64,000 nt of DNA, taken from assembly GCF_002754935.1 (NCBI RefSeq), contig NZ_CP018092.1:496001-560000 (forward strand). The letters are read 5' to 3'. The translations under genes were made by a program, and so were the position numbers. The stretch's first letter is position 1. The number at the start of each line of letters is the position of its first letter. Of the stretch, positions 1 through 10,104 are shown one piece after another. Source of the stretch: Thermostichus lividus PCC 6715 (lineage in GTDB: Bacteria > Cyanobacteriota > Cyanobacteriia > Thermosynechococcales > Thermosynechococcaceae). The notes beneath the pieces are model-generated. The model was not told where the DNA came from, ran no database searches, and saw nothing but the letters and a program-made list of their open reading frames with translations.

Positions 1-1
1 A

Positions 2-1018
2 GAGGCAGGCGCTGAGGAAACCTTTAAGGAAATCAACCGCGCCTACGAGGTATTGTCGGATCCCCAAGCCCGCGCCAACTACGATCGCTTTGGGGAGGCC
101 GGAGTGACTGGAGCAGCTGGCTTCAGTGACTTTGGCGTTGGCGATATGGGAGGCTTTGCCGATATTTTTGAAACCTTCTTTGGCGGCTTTGGCACAGGGG
201 TCGGTACAACGGGTCGTCGCCGTCCGGGGCCAACCCGTGGCGATGACCTGCGCTACGACTTGAGGTTGGACTTTCGAGAAGCTATTTTTGGTGGCGAAAA
301 AGAAATTCGCGTCAATCATCTAGAAACCTGTCAAGCCTGCAAAGGCAGTGGTGCCAAGCCTGGCACTCGCCCTGTTACCTGTAGTACTTGTAACGGTGTG
401 GGTCAAGTTCGACGCTCAACCCGCACCCCCTTTGGGAGTTTCACCCAGTTGAGCACCTGTCCCACCTGTGGGGGGTCTGGCTCGATGGTGGAAGATCGGT
501 GCGAGGCCTGTGGTGGCCAAGGACATATTCAAGTCAGTAAAAAGTTAAAGATTACAATTCCAGCAGGGGTTGATACCGGTACGCGGTTGCGGGTGTCGGG
601 GGAAGGGGATGCTGGTCAACGCGGTGGGCCTGCAGGGGATCTGTACGTTTACTTGTTTGTAGAGCCTGATCCCGAGTTTCAACGAGATGGCAACAACATT
701 CTTTCACGGCTTAAAATTAGCTACTTGCAAGCGATTCTAGGGTGTCGGGTCATGGTTAGCACTGTGGATGGTGAGGCAGAGCTAACCATTCCAGCCGGAA
801 CCCAACCAGGAACAGTGCTTACCTTGGAAGGTCATGGGGTACCACGGGTGGGTAATCCGGTGGCGCGGGGCGATCACTTAATTACAATTGAGGTGGAAAT
901 TCCTACCCGTATTAGCCATGAGGAACGAGAACTTCTAGAAAAATTAGCGAAGATTCGTGGTGAGCGCCTTGGGAAAGGCGGCCTTGAAAACTTTTTAGGG
1001 GGTCTCTTTGGCGGCTAG
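2..1018 (+). CDS. dnaJ: Chaperone protein DnaJ (Hsp40), 5' end outside window
   Basis: Co-chaperone that stimulates the DnaK ATPase and holds unfolded proteins in the cytoplasm. The frame is open from base 2. The first residues visible ([16 protein letters not shown]) are the end of the J domain, so the HPD motif lies upstream of the window. A Gly/Phe-rich stretch follows ([18 protein letters not shown]). Four zinc-binding repeats come next: [24 protein letters not shown] and CEACGGQG, the arrangement of a type I DnaJ. The two C-terminal substrate-binding beta domains then run to the TAG stop. An internal TTG at 53 is not a plausible start because the J-domain reading continues upstream of it. 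In many bacteria dnaJ follows grpE-dnaK, which would lie to the left. Confidence 0.97.
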   Translation, partial: EAGAEETFKEINRAYEVLSDPQARANYDRFGEAGVTGAAGFSDFGVGDMGGFADIFETFFGGFGTGVGTTGRRRPGPTRGDDLRYDLRLDFREAIFGGEKEIRVNHLETCQACKGSGAKPGTRPVTCSTCNGVGQVRRSTRTPFGSFTQLSTCPTCGGSGSMVEDRCEACGGQGHIQVSKKLKITIPAGVDTGTRLRVSGEGDAGQRGGPAGDLYVYLFVEPDPEFQRDGNNILSRLKISYLQAILGCRVMVSTVDGEAELTIPAGTQPGTVLTLEGHGVPRVGNPVARGDHLITIEVEIPTRISHEERELLEKLAKIRGERLGKGGLENFLGGLFGG

Positions 1019-1025
1019 GGTAACG

Positions 1026-1068
1026 CCCCTGCCTACCGCTACGCGGAAGCAAGCCAGCAGGCATGGGG
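1026..1068. repeat. Inverted repeat after dnaJ, possible IS200-type end remnant or terminator
   Basis: CCCCTGCCT at 1026-1034 pairs, with one bulge, with AGGCATGGGG at 1059-1068. A second small stem, CCGC/GCGG, lies in the loop. There is no T-run, so it is not a canonical terminator. The sequence TATGTCAAC follows at once, which resembles the right ends of the IS605-family elements elsewhere in the window. The 175 bases after it, up to the next gene, show nothing else. Confidence 0.35.
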
Positions 1069-1243
1069 ACTATGTCAACAACTGTTGTGATTGCTTGATT
1101 GTAAACTGCTCTTGATCCCTCGAATTCGCTCAAAACTTAATGGTTCTGCTCAACTAACTTGTTCAATACTGCATCGCTGTTTATGTATCGACTTTCAATA
1201 TTTCTGTCTCCATGCATAATCTTTGATTTGGGTGGAGAGGATG

Positions 1244-2437
1244 TCAACGTTGTTTCATTGGTAATTCGCTATTGATGGCTTCAATGCGGTCTTGCTCTGC
1301 GGCATTCATGTGGTCAAGGTAGTGATCAAAGATCTGGGCAAGGCGCGGCTCATAAAATCGATGGAGGCTGTAGTTGGGCGTTGCCGGAAAGCCGCGGCGT
1401 TTCTTGTGGCTGCCGCCAGCGCCGGGATCAAACCGCTGGATACCGTTGGCGATCGCCCACTCAATCGGTTCGTAGTAGCAGGTACTAAAGTGCAAGCAGT
1501 CAATATCTTGCCGTGTGCCCCAGTAGCGACCGTAAAGCTGATCTCCCTTGGTGACACAAAAGGACATGGCCGTAGGCTGGTGGCCTCCTTGGCTTGGGTA
1601 GGCGGCAAACAACACTAGGCGGTGCTGATAGCGATCGCTGAGGGCTTCAAAAAAATCTCGGGTGAGATACTTGCTGCCCCACCAGCCAAATTTGTCGCAG
1701 GTATCGGCATAGAAATCGTACATTTGCCGCAACAGCCGCCCAGTAACGTCATTGCCATGGTGGACCCGAAAGGTCAGTTCCGCTTGGGCAACGGCCTTGC
1801 GCTCCCGCTTGATATTACGGCGTTGGTTGGCATTAAAAGCCGCTAAGTAGTCCGCAAACGTCTGGTAGTTGTGATTGTGCCAGATGTAACTGTGGTGTAG
1901 CCATGGCTGATAGCCATAGGCTGTGGCGTAGGGCATCCACTGCGGATCCACGTAGAGAAAATGGCAACCAGACAGACGATGATGGGCACAAAGGCGATCG
2001 ATTTCGTGGAGCATCACCTTCGTAAGGAAGGCCACATCCGCCTCGGCAGCCATCAAAAAACGATAGCCTTCTGCGGGGGTGAAGGGTGCCATACCCAACA
2101 GCTTCGGATAGTAACGCACCCCCAGCCGTTCCGCTAGGTCGGCCCACTGATGATCAAAAACAAACTCCCCTTGACTATGGCCTTTGATGTAGAGGGGCGC
2201 TGCCGCTACTAATTCACGATTCTTTTGGGGTGTCTCTTGCCACACCAGTAAATGGTGCGGTAACCACCCCGTTTGGGGTGTTGCGCTGCCGGATGCCTCA
2301 ATTTGATGGAGCCACTCCCACTCAAAAAAAGGGGTCTTGAGAGGCAACGCAAGGGCATCCCATTGCTCTTGGGGCACCTTTGCAATGGCATTGACCCACT
2401 GAATCGTTAAGTTAGCAGCCAGTTCCGCCTTAGCCAT
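1244..2437 (-). CDS. COG3146 family acyltransferase-like protein (FemAB/GNAT fold, DUF482)
   Basis: A 397-residue soluble protein I recognise as the COG3146/DUF482 family. It is related to GNAT and FemAB acyltransferases and is often annotated as peptidogalycan biosynthesis protein. Recognisable family features are the N-terminal WDAL followed by PFFEWEWLH, the central FNANQRRNIKRERK block, and the C-terminal FDPGAGGSHKKRRGF motif before the terminal helix. No signal peptide or membrane segment is visible, so it is cytosolic. The substrate is unknown. It is transcribed alone, divergently from the ycf66 gene. Start: ATG at 2437, the first in-frame ATG. Confidence 0.85.
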   Translation of the reverse strand: MAKAELAANLTIQWVNAIAKVPQEQWDALALPLKTPFFEWEWLHQIEASGSATPQTGWLPHHLLVWQETPQKNRELVAAAPLYIKGHSQGEFVFDHQWADLAERLGVRYYPKLLGMAPFTPAEGYRFLMAAEADVAFLTKVMLHEIDRLCAHHRLSGCHFLYVDPQWMPYATAYGYQPWLHHSYIWHNHNYQTFADYLAAFNANQRRNIKRERKAVAQAELTFRVHHGNDVTGRLLRQMYDFYADTCDKFGWWGSKYLTRDFFEALSDRYQHRLVLFAAYPSQGGHQPTAMSFCVTKGDQLYGRYWGTRQDIDCLHFSTCYYEPIEWAIANGIQRFDPGAGGSHKKRRGFPATPNYSLHRFYEPRLAQIFDHYLDHMNAAEQDRIEAINSELPMKQR

Positions 2438-2623
2438 ACCCTTGAGTGCAAAAGCATCTGTTGTACTATAGCAACTTGCATCTTCAGACCATACGTGTGG
2501 CGCTCATTGCCTCCGGTGCGTCGTCGAGGCGGCAACCCCTTATTCTGCTCGAAATCCGTGGACAATCACAAGAATAAATTCTTGCAGAGGTGAATTCACT
2601 GCGGTGTAAGGTAGAAGGTTAAG

Positions 2624-2647
2624 ACCCCCAATGTGCGACTAGGGGGT
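2624..2647. repeat. Perfect 6-bp inverted repeat in the ycf66 leader
   Basis: ACCCCC and GGGGGT are separated by a 12-base loop, 31 bases upstream of the ycf66-like start codon. No T-run follows, so termination is unlikely. It may be a leader-RNA hairpin. Function unknown. Confidence 0.3.
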
Positions 2648-2678
2648 GCAGCCGCCGTTATCTTGCTGAGGACTGGGA

Positions 2679-3569
2679 ATGCTAACAAATCTACTGGCTT
2701 GGAGTCTGGCGATCGCCAGTTTAGGCTTGTACTTATCCGGGTTCTTTTTGCCAGAGTTGTACCGTAAGTTTGATTTGGCAGCCAGTGGTGCCGGTCTCTT
2801 TTTTGCCTTGACCTTGTGGATCTACGGCGATCGTGTCAATGGTGGTTTACTTTTGGGTACTACCGCAGGGGTTGCCCTAATTCTCTGGTTTGGTTGGCAA
2901 ACCTTTCAGTACCGCTGGCAACTGACCCACCCTAGCGATCGCACCGATACCCAAAAGGCAAAAGCGCTCTGGCAACGCATTCAAACATTGCTTCCAGAAG
3001 GTACGCTAACCCAGATCAAAGACCGTGTCCAACGTCTATTCAGTGGTGCCGTAGCAAAGGACAAAGACAAAGGGATAGCCGCTGCACCACCTACTGCTCC
3101 CAGCTCAGAGCCGCTGATGGATACAAGTTCTGATATGAAGGAGGACTTGTGGAGCGAAAGCCAAGCCAGCAGCACCTTACCCACGAATGTTGAGACAGTG
3201 TCCCCAACCGCAGACGCACCAGCAGAGTCAACTGTTGAAGACTCACCATCCACAGCAGCAACAGCCGCACCACCCAGTGAGCCAGAACAGCCACCGGCCA
3301 CCCCAGACCCAGAGCGTGCAGAGCTAGCGGATGCTCCGGAGAACACGCCAGTATCAACCCCCGTCACTGACGAGTCTGCGGGTTTAGCGGATTTAGAGGT
3401 AGAGGAAACCCCTGCATCAGCGGTAGATCTCATCAATGACATTCCCGACAACAGCGACGAAGAAACCCCCACCACAAGCATTGAAAATCCAGAGCACTTG
3501 TCATTTCCCACGGATAGCTCTAGTTCACATGAAGGTGAGTCATGGCCTCCTCCGGGCACTAGCGTATAA
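2679..3569 (+). CDS. Ycf66 family protein
   Basis: A 296-residue protein. The N-terminal ~95 residues match what I know of the Ycf66 family: helices around residues 5-25, 33-50 and 57-72, with PELYRKFDL between the first two and FGWQTFQYRWQL after the third. Ycf66 is encoded in cyanobacteria and some plastids, and its role is unclear. Beyond residue ~130 the protein is a low-complexity Pro/Ser/Thr/Glu/Ala tail, probably disordered and soluble. Start ATG at 2679 has GAGG 11 bases upstream. It is monocistronic. Such tails vary in length within the family, so domain identity rests only on the N-terminal third. Confidence 0.82.
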   Translation: MLTNLLAWSLAIASLGLYLSGFFLPELYRKFDLAASGAGLFFALTLWIYGDRVNGGLLLGTTAGVALILWFGWQTFQYRWQLTHPSDRTDTQKAKALWQRIQTLLPEGTLTQIKDRVQRLFSGAVAKDKDKGIAAAPPTAPSSEPLMDTSSDMKEDLWSESQASSTLPTNVETVSPTADAPAESTVEDSPSTAATAAPPSEPEQPPATPDPERAELADAPENTPVSTPVTDESAGLADLEVEETPASAVDLINDIPDNSDEETPTTSIENPEHLSFPTDSSSSHEGESWPPPGTSV

Positions 3570-3729
3570 AAGGGCACTCAGAACCCAGTTCAGGATTCTG
3601 CTGCCACCGGCACGTGAATGGATAAAGGAGTCGTGCCTCCTCCTCAAGGGTCTTAACACAAAACTGGTTGAGGATCACTGGGTAGGAGTTGTCAGAAGAT
3701 GTCATGCTGTGGCTCGAGAGTGTAATGCG

Positions 3730-3942
3730 CTAGGGGCGATCGCCAACCATGTCGCGAATCAGCATCAACCGTGATGAAATATAAGTTTCCAGATGAGACC
3801 GTTGGCTCTGTTCAAGGGGATAGGTATCACTAAAATGGTTGAGGAGCCATCGCTGCAATGCACAATCATCTAAACTGAGCAAAATCCCCACCTGAGTCTG
3901 CTCGACAAAATACCAAAACTGCCGTAGTAGAGAGGGGGTCAT
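3730..3942 (-). CDS. Small conserved-looking cyanobacterial protein, unknown function
   Basis: A 70-residue soluble acidic/hydrophobic protein beginning MTPSLLRQFWYFVEQTQ. No motif I can assign. I judge it real because AAAGGAG lies 7 bases upstream of the ATG at 3942, the residue composition is protein-like, and I have an impression of similar short proteins in other cyanobacteria (LRQFW...LLSLDD...RLxLIRDM). A GTG at 3948 would add two residues but fits the ribosome site less well. It is convergent with the ycf66-like gene and divergent from purL. Confidence 0.6.
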   Translation of the reverse strand: MTPSLLRQFWYFVEQTQVGILLSLDDCALQRWLLNHFSDTYPLEQSQRSHLETYISSRLMLIRDMVGDRP

Positions 3943-4163
3943 CGTCACTCTCCTTTAAGATTTTCTTTATAATCTCTACTTTACGTCCCTCCCTTTAGAT
4001 GCGGGGGTGATGTGGTCAAGATGCAATTAAAGTTAGCGATTCCACATGAACTAATGTAAAGATTTGCTACGACACTTGACAAATGGCCTGAGTTGAAATG
4101 GTTCGTGCTGTTCTGCCACCCATGGCACAATCAAAACATAGCCTCTGAGATATGAGATAGCTG

Positions 4164-6449
4164 ATGAGCCACTCTCCCCTTGTGACGGATGCGGATATTG
4201 CCGCTGAAGGACTGAAGCCTAACGAATACGATGAAATTGTTCGCCGTTTAGGGCGGCATCCCAACCGTGCCGAATTGGGTATGTTTGGGGTGATGTGGTC
4301 AGAGCACTGCTGCTACAAGAACTCTCGCCCCCTGCTCAAGCAGTTCCCCACTCAGGGAGAGCGGGTCTTGGTTGGGCCTGGGGAAAATGCTGGTGTGGTG
4401 GATTTGGGAGATGGCCTTCGCTTGGCCTTTAAGATTGAGTCCCACAATCACCCTTCAGCCATCGAACCGTTTCAGGGAGCCGCCACGGGGGTCGGGGGCA
4501 TTCTGCGGGATATTTTTACGATGGGGGCGCGTCCCATTGCCCTGCTGAATGCGCTGCGGTTTGGTGACCTGAAGGAGGCGAAAACCCAACAGCTTATCAA
4601 GGGGGTGGTGGCCGGCATTGCCCACTACGGTAATTGTGTGGGGGTGCCCACCGTAGGGGGCGAGGTCTATTTTGACCCCAGCTACCGCGGCAATCCTCTG
4701 GTGAATGCCATGGCCTTGGGACTGATGGAAACCCCAGAGATTGTTAAATCCGGTGCCAGCGGTGTGGGGAACCCAGTGCTCTATGTTGGCTCTACCACTG
4801 GACGGGATGGCATGGGGGGGGCCAGTTTTGCCAGCGCCGAGCTAACGGATGACTCCATGGGCGATCGCCCCGCAGTTCAAGTCGGAGACCCGTTTCTAGA
4901 GAAGTGCTTGATTGAAGCTTGTCTTGAAGCCTTTCAAAGCGGTGCGGTTGTAGCCGCCCAGGATATGGGAGCCGCGGGCTTGACCTGCTCCACCGCCGAG
5001 ATGGCCGCTAAGGGAGGGGTAGGCATTGAACTCGATCTTGATAAGGTGCCAGTGCGAGAGCAGGGGATGGTGCCCTACGAGTTTTTGCTCTCGGAATCGC
5101 AAGAACGGATGCTCTTTGTAGCGGCCAAGGGTCGAGAAGAGGAGTTGCTGGCTATCTTCCACCGCTGGGGACTACAGGGGGTTGTGGTGGGTCACGTCAT
5201 TGCCGAACCGGTGGTGCGAGTACTCTACCGGGGTGAGGTGGCAGCAGAAGTGCCTGCCCGCGCCCTTGCCGAAGATACACCCCTCTATACGCGCGAATGC
5301 CTCCCAGCCCCACCAGCCTATGTACAACAGGCACGGCAGTGGCAGCCAGAGCAGTTAGCATTGCCTAGCCAATCGTGGTCGCACGTTCTCCTGACGCTGC
5401 TAAGTACCCCTAGCTTGGCCTCCAAAGCGTGGGTATATCGCCAATACGATCACGAGGTGCAAAATAACACCCTTGTTTTCCCAGGGGATGCGGATGCAGC
5501 GGTGATCCGCCTGCGGGGCACCCACAAAGGGATTGCAGCTACGGTGGACTGTCCTAGTCGTTATGTCTATTTAGACCCCTACGAAGGGGGCAAAGCCGCC
5601 GTGGCTGAAGCCGCCCGCAACCTCAGTTGTGTCGGTGCAGACCCCCTAGCCGTTACTGATAACCTCAATTTTGGCAGCCCTGAAACCCCGGTGGGCTATT
5701 GGCAGTTGGCGGAAGCCTGCCGGGGCTTGGCGGACGCTTGCCGTGCCTTCAACACCCCCGTTACTGGCGGCAATGTCTCCCTCTATAACGAAACCATTGA
5801 TAGTACCGGGCAACCCCAGCCCATTTATCCTACGCCAGTGGTGGGGATGGTGGGGTTGATTCCGGATCTGGCACGGGTGGTCGGTCAAGGGTGGCAAACC
5901 AGTGGGGATCTCATTTACCTATTGGGCTTGCCGCTGACGACACCGCTTAGCGATCCCCGCGTGACGTTAGGGGGATCGGAATATCTTGCCCAACTGCACG
6001 GCTGTGTTGCTGGTTGCCCGCCGCAGATTGATTTGCACCTAGAGCAGCAGGTGCAGGCGGCCTGTCGTTACGGCATTCATCAAGGCTGGCTGGCCAGTGC
6101 CCACGATCTGAGTGAGGGAGGGTTGGCCGTTGCCCTTGCGGAATGTTGCCTCAGTGGCCAGCGGGGAGCAAGCATTCAACTGCCGGAGGGGATTTACCCG
6201 CGCTGGGATGCTGTTCTTTTCGGGGAAGGGGGAGCGCGTATCCTTGTTTCTGTTACGCCAGCGCAACAAGTGCTGTGGGAGGCCTATTTGAGTGAGCACT
6301 TGCCGGACTACTGGACGCGCTTGGGTATTGTCAATGCTCAAGGGACAGAATTGTGCATTGACACCTGTGACAATTGCACCCTTATCAAGGTTACGATGGA
6401 GGAGTTGACCGCCGCATGGCGATCGCCCCTGCCAACGTACTTAGACTAG
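4164..6449 (+). CDS. purL: Phosphoribosylformylglycinamidine synthase subunit PurL
   Basis: Catalyses the ATP-dependent conversion of FGAR to FGAM in purine synthesis, taking ammonia from PurQ with the help of PurS. It has 761 residues, the size of the small (three-subunit) PurL type, so PurS and PurQ should be encoded elsewhere. Visible motifs are [11 protein letters not shown] near residue 46, including the conserved His, [15 protein letters not shown] near 72, the nucleotide-binding ESHNHPS near 95, and GATGVGG-type glycine-rich sequence. The second AIRS-like half contains [16 protein letters not shown]. Its TAG stop abuts the purF ATG directly, so translation is probably coupled. Confidence 0.97.
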   Translation: MSHSPLVTDADIAAEGLKPNEYDEIVRRLGRHPNRAELGMFGVMWSEHCCYKNSRPLLKQFPTQGERVLVGPGENAGVVDLGDGLRLAFKIESHNHPSAIEPFQGAATGVGGILRDIFTMGARPIALLNALRFGDLKEAKTQQLIKGVVAGIAHYGNCVGVPTVGGEVYFDPSYRGNPLVNAMALGLMETPEIVKSGASGVGNPVLYVGSTTGRDGMGGASFASAELTDDSMGDRPAVQVGDPFLEKCLIEACLEAFQSGAVVAAQDMGAAGLTCSTAEMAAKGGVGIELDLDKVPVREQGMVPYEFLLSESQERMLFVAAKGREEELLAIFHRWGLQGVVVGHVIAEPVVRVLYRGEVAAEVPARALAEDTPLYTRECLPAPPAYVQQARQWQPEQLALPSQSWSHVLLTLLSTPSLASKAWVYRQYDHEVQNNTLVFPGDADAAVIRLRGTHKGIAATVDCPSRYVYLDPYEGGKAAVAEAARNLSCVGADPLAVTDNLNFGSPETPVGYWQLAEACRGLADACRAFNTPVTGGNVSLYNETIDSTGQPQPIYPTPVVGMVGLIPDLARVVGQGWQTSGDLIYLLGLPLTTPLSDPRVTLGGSEYLAQLHGCVAGCPPQIDLHLEQQVQAACRYGIHQGWLASAHDLSEGGLAVALAECCLSGQRGASIQLPEGIYPRWDAVLFGEGGARILVSVTPAQQVLWEAYLSEHLPDYWTRLGIVNAQGTELCIDTCDNCTLIKVTMEELTAAWRSPLPTYLD

Positions 6450-7901
6450 ATGACTAACTCAAAACTGACCGATAAACCGGAAGAAGCCTGTGGTGTTTTT
6501 GGGGTGTATGCCCCCAATGCCGAAGTTGCCCGCCTTGCCTACTTTGGCCTTTACGCCCTACAGCACCGCGGTCAGGAGTCGGCAGGTATCGCCACCTTTG
6601 CGGGTGACACCGTGCACTGTCATAAGGACATGGGGTTAGTCTCCCAAGTCTTTGATGAGGAGATTCTCAACACATTACCTGGCGAGATTGCGGTAGGCCA
6701 TAATCGCTACTCCACCACGGGTTCAAGCCGTATTGTCAATGCCCAACCTGTCTTGGTGCAAACTCGCCTTGGCTGGCTGGCCCTGGCGCACAATGGCAAT
6801 TTGGTGAATACCTATGCGCTGCGGGAGCAGGTGTTAGCCTGTAGTGAACCCACGGCCGTATTAGCCAGCACCACAGACTCAGAACTCATTGCCTGGGCGA
6901 TCGCTCAAGCGGTAGAAACCAGTCAAACCTGGCAGGAGGGTATTGTTTCTGCCGTGCAGCAGTGCCAAGGCGCCTACAGCTTAGTGATTGGCACGCCTGT
7001 CGGTCTCTTTGGTGTGCGGGATCCCCATGGTATTCGCCCCTTGGTCATTGGCCGCCTCCTCTCAGCCCCTGGGGCTGATCCTCACTACGTTCTAGCCTCT
7101 GAAACCTGTGCCCTAGATATTATTGGCGCAGACTATATCCGCGATGTGGAGCCTGGGGAAATTGTCCATATTACTGCCAGCACCATCAGTAGCCATCATT
7201 GGGCCGAGTCACAGCGCAAGCTCTGTATTTTTGAAATGATTTATTTTGCCCGCCCCGACAGCGTCATGCAGAGCGAGAGCCTTTATAGCTATCGCCAACG
7301 TCTTGGCCAGCAGTTAGGGCGCGAGGCACCGGTGGCCGCAGATGTTGTGATTGCTGTCCCCGACTCTGGGGTACCGGCAGCCATTGGCTTCTCCCAAGCC
7401 ACGGGGATTCCCTATGCCGAGGGGCTGATTAAAAACCGCTACGTTGGCCGCACGTTTATCCAGCCCACCCAGTCCATGCGGGAGTCGGGTATTCGCATGA
7501 AGCTCAATCCCCTGCGGGATGTGCTGATGGGGCAGCGAGTGGTCATTGTGGATGATTCGATTGTCCGTGGCACCACCAGTCGCAAAATTGTCAAGGCACT
7601 GCGGGATGCAGGCGCGGTGGAAGTGCATATGCGTATTTCCTCACCGCCGGTGACCCATCCCTGTTTTTATGGCATTGATACCGATAACCAAGATCAACTC
7701 ATTGCCGCGACCAAATCGGTGGCCGAGATTGCTGAGCAAATTGGGGTAGATTCCCTCAGTTACCTGAGTTGGCAGGGGATGATTAGCGCCACCTACGATA
7801 CGGGCGATCGCTTTTGTTCCGCCTGTTTTACGGGGCAGTACCCCATTACCATTCCCGAGCCAGTGAAACGGCAAAAACTTGTCCTTGAACATATTCCCTA
7901 A
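6450..7901 (+). CDS. purF: Amidophosphoribosyltransferase
   Basis: First committed enzyme of purine synthesis: PRPP plus glutamine gives phosphoribosylamine. It has 483 residues. The N-terminal glutaminase nucleophile is Cys14 in EEACGVFG, so a short propeptide must be removed to expose it, as in Bacillus-type PurF. HRGQESAGIA follows near residue 39. The PRPP-binding loop VVIVDDSIVRGTTS lies near residue 365 of the phosphoribosyltransferase domain. It starts immediately after the purL stop and its TAA overlaps the ATG of the next gene by one base (TAATG). Confidence 0.97.
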   Translation: MTNSKLTDKPEEACGVFGVYAPNAEVARLAYFGLYALQHRGQESAGIATFAGDTVHCHKDMGLVSQVFDEEILNTLPGEIAVGHNRYSTTGSSRIVNAQPVLVQTRLGWLALAHNGNLVNTYALREQVLACSEPTAVLASTTDSELIAWAIAQAVETSQTWQEGIVSAVQQCQGAYSLVIGTPVGLFGVRDPHGIRPLVIGRLLSAPGADPHYVLASETCALDIIGADYIRDVEPGEIVHITASTISSHHWAESQRKLCIFEMIYFARPDSVMQSESLYSYRQRLGQQLGREAPVAADVVIAVPDSGVPAAIGFSQATGIPYAEGLIKNRYVGRTFIQPTQSMRESGIRMKLNPLRDVLMGQRVVIVDDSIVRGTTSRKIVKALRDAGAVEVHMRISSPPVTHPCFYGIDTDNQDQLIAATKSVAEIAEQIGVDSLSYLSWQGMISATYDTGDRFCSACFTGQYPITIPEPVKRQKLVLEHIP

Positions 7902-9757
7902 TGGTACAGACAGCGCCCTACGGGCAATGGGACTCCATTCTGACGGCAGAGCGCGTCAGTGCTGCCGCCACGGCGATCAGTGACTTACGTTCAACCCCTG
8001 CCGGACTCCTATGGCTAGAGCGCCGTCCCCAAGACCAAGGACGGGTGGTTCTGGTGAGCGAGCAGCAGGATCTTCTCATCCCTCCCTACAGTGCGCGATC
8101 GCGAGTGAATGAGTACGGTGGGGGTGCCTATTGGTGCCACGGTGATCAGATTTACATAGTCAACGATGCAGATCAGGGGATTTATCGGCTCTCTAGGCAG
8201 CAGCCTATCCCCCAACCTCTCTATCAGGCAGCCAATAGCCGCTTTGCCGATGGCTGTGTGCATCCGGTGAGTCGTTGCCTTGTCTGTGTTCAGGAGCAGC
8301 ACCTAGAGCAGGGAGCAACGCAGCAGCAGTTGGTGGCTATCACCCCCACAGGAGACCTCACCCCCCTCGTGTACGGTGCTGGATTTTATGCCGCGCCCCG
8401 CTTTAGCCCTAGTGGCCAGACCTTAGTGTGGTTGCAGTGGTCACCTCCGGCGATGCCGTGGGATAGCTGTGAACTCTGGGGGGCAACCGTCACGGCGGAT
8501 GGTACCCTTGGACTCCCTTACCGCATCGCGGGTGGGGCAACGGAAGCGGTGCAGCAACCTCAGTGGCAGGGAGAGACCCTCTACTACGTGAGCGATCGCA
8601 GTGGTTGGTGGAATCTCTACCGCTATCGCGAGGGGGTGCACGAGCCCGTATGGCAGGCTCCCTACGATGCGGGGATGCCTCCTTGGGTCTTTGGCCAGTC
8701 CACCTATGCCCTAGTGAACGCTGAAACTGCCGTCTTAACCTATAGCGATCGCGGGCTGTGGCGGTTAGCTCTTGTCTCCCTCAAGGATGGCAGTTGGCAG
8801 ACCCTTGCGTGTCCCTACACCGAGATCCACGCCCTAATCCCTGAGACTGCTGAGCAAATTGCCTTTATTGGCAGCAGTCCCCAAGCTCCCCCCCAAGTGA
8901 TCCGCTTTCATCTTCAGCACCAGCAGTGGTTACCTCTACCGTCCCAGGAACCAAGCCTCCCAAAAGAGTGGCTGTCCCAACCAGAGGTTGTTGAATTCCC
9001 CAGTAGCGAAGGAGCCATTGCCTACGGGTTTTTCTATCCTCCCTGTAACCCCGAGTATGCTGCCCCTGCCGGCATCTTGCCCCCTCTGATTGTCAAAAGC
9101 CATGGGGGGCCAACCGTCGCTAGTGGTACGGGTTTAGATCTACGCACCCAGTTTTGGACGAGTCGTGGCTTTGCGGTCTTAGATGTCAATTATGGCGGCA
9201 GCACCGGCTATGGACGTGCCTATCGCGATCGCCTGCGGGGACAGTGGGGAGTTGTGGACGTGGCGGACTGCGTGGCGGGAGCGCAATTTTTGGTAGCCCA
9301 AGGTCGAGTCGATGGTCAACGCCTTGCCATTCGCGGCAGTAGTGCCGGAGGCTTTACCACACTATGCGCCCTGACGTTCACTAACGTGTTTCGAGTGGGG
9401 GCAAGTTACTATGGGGTGGCCGATCTCATCGCGATCGTCCAAGACACCCATGCCTTTGAAGCCCACTATTTTGATTCCCTGATTGCCCCTTACCCTGAGA
9501 GGGCAGACCTCTATCGCCAGCGATCGCCCCTGTACCACACCGATCGCCTCACCTGTCCAGTAATCTTCTTCCAAGGGCTAAAGGATACGGTGGTTCCTCC
9601 CGCTCAAGCCGAACAGATGGTTGCCGCCCTCCAGGACAAGGGCATTCCGGTAGAGTACTACACCTTTGCCACCGAAGGCCATGGCTTCCGCCACGCCAGT
9701 ACCATTGAAGCAACGCTGATAGCAGAGCTAGCGTTTTACCAGCGCTTTTTACTCTGA
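7901..9757 (+). CDS. S9 family prolyl oligopeptidase-like serine peptidase
   Basis: 618 residues, built as an N-terminal beta-propeller (about 30-330) and a C-terminal alpha/beta-hydrolase domain. The catalytic triad is readable: Ser in RGSSAGGF near residue 480, Asp in GLKDTVVPP near 560 and His in TEGHGFRH near 596. No signal peptide, so cytosolic. Members cleave short peptides or acyl-peptides (DPP IV/acylaminoacyl-peptidase group). The true substrate cannot be read from sequence. It is co-transcribed with purL-purF by a one-base stop/start overlap. The functional reason for the linkage is unclear. Confidence 0.9.
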   Translation: MVQTAPYGQWDSILTAERVSAAATAISDLRSTPAGLLWLERRPQDQGRVVLVSEQQDLLIPPYSARSRVNEYGGGAYWCHGDQIYIVNDADQGIYRLSRQQPIPQPLYQAANSRFADGCVHPVSRCLVCVQEQHLEQGATQQQLVAITPTGDLTPLVYGAGFYAAPRFSPSGQTLVWLQWSPPAMPWDSCELWGATVTADGTLGLPYRIAGGATEAVQQPQWQGETLYYVSDRSGWWNLYRYREGVHEPVWQAPYDAGMPPWVFGQSTYALVNAETAVLTYSDRGLWRLALVSLKDGSWQTLACPYTEIHALIPETAEQIAFIGSSPQAPPQVIRFHLQHQQWLPLPSQEPSLPKEWLSQPEVVEFPSSEGAIAYGFFYPPCNPEYAAPAGILPPLIVKSHGGPTVASGTGLDLRTQFWTSRGFAVLDVNYGGSTGYGRAYRDRLRGQWGVVDVADCVAGAQFLVAQGRVDGQRLAIRGSSAGGFTTLCALTFTNVFRVGASYYGVADLIAIVQDTHAFEAHYFDSLIAPYPERADLYRQRSPLYHTDRLTCPVIFFQGLKDTVVPPAQAEQMVAALQDKGIPVEYYTFATEGHGFRHASTIEATLIAELAFYQRFLL

Positions 9758-9761
9758 CAAT

Positions 9762-10016
9762 GTGATTCAGGTGGATCATGCCGCAGCGCATACGGCTGAT
9801 AGTCTGACGATACCTGACAAGGTCATCTTGATTTTTCAGCCGCTGTATTGTCAACCCCATTGAGCGGGTCTGGCAAGACCTCAAACGGGATTTAGCTTGC
9901 ATCTCTCTACAGCGGTTCTGCGATCGCTGACTCCATGGGATTGGATTGTCGATGCTCTATATGTAGCAGGTATTGAGAGAATTGATATTAGTGCAGTGAA
10001 CCCTGCCCCATTGTGA
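9762..10016 (+). pseudogene. IS630-type transposase remnant (3' part, frameshifted)
   Basis: Three short reading frames, read in turn, spell the end of an IS630/DDE transposase. The first (from 9762) has QVDHAAAHTADSL and IPDKVILIFQPLY. A shift near 9850 leads into NPIERVWQDLKRDLA, the hallmark NPIE..W motif. A second shift near 9925 leads into SLTPWDWIVDAL and the TGA at 10014. The two frameshifts and the missing N-terminal two thirds make it inactive. It fills most of the 347 bases between the peptidase and murJ genes; the remaining ~90 bases next to murJ show nothing recognisable. Confidence 0.75.
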
Positions 10017-10104
10017 ACAGCGCAAATTTTACTGGCAATTAAACTCAGCCAAGAACTTTCTTAGCTCGCTCCTGCGGCTACTCAGAACATTACAGTGCTG
10101 GCTG

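Noticed and set aside
2981-3577. 198-residue minus-strand open frame opposite ycf66
   Set aside because: Low-complexity Ser/Gly/Val reading that mirrors the repetitive Pro/Ser/Thr tail of the plus-strand gene; no ribosome site or recognisable fold.
9549-9902. 117-residue minus-strand frame at the end of the peptidase gene
   Set aside because: Antisense to the peptidase C terminus and to the IS630 remnant, which reads well on the plus strand.
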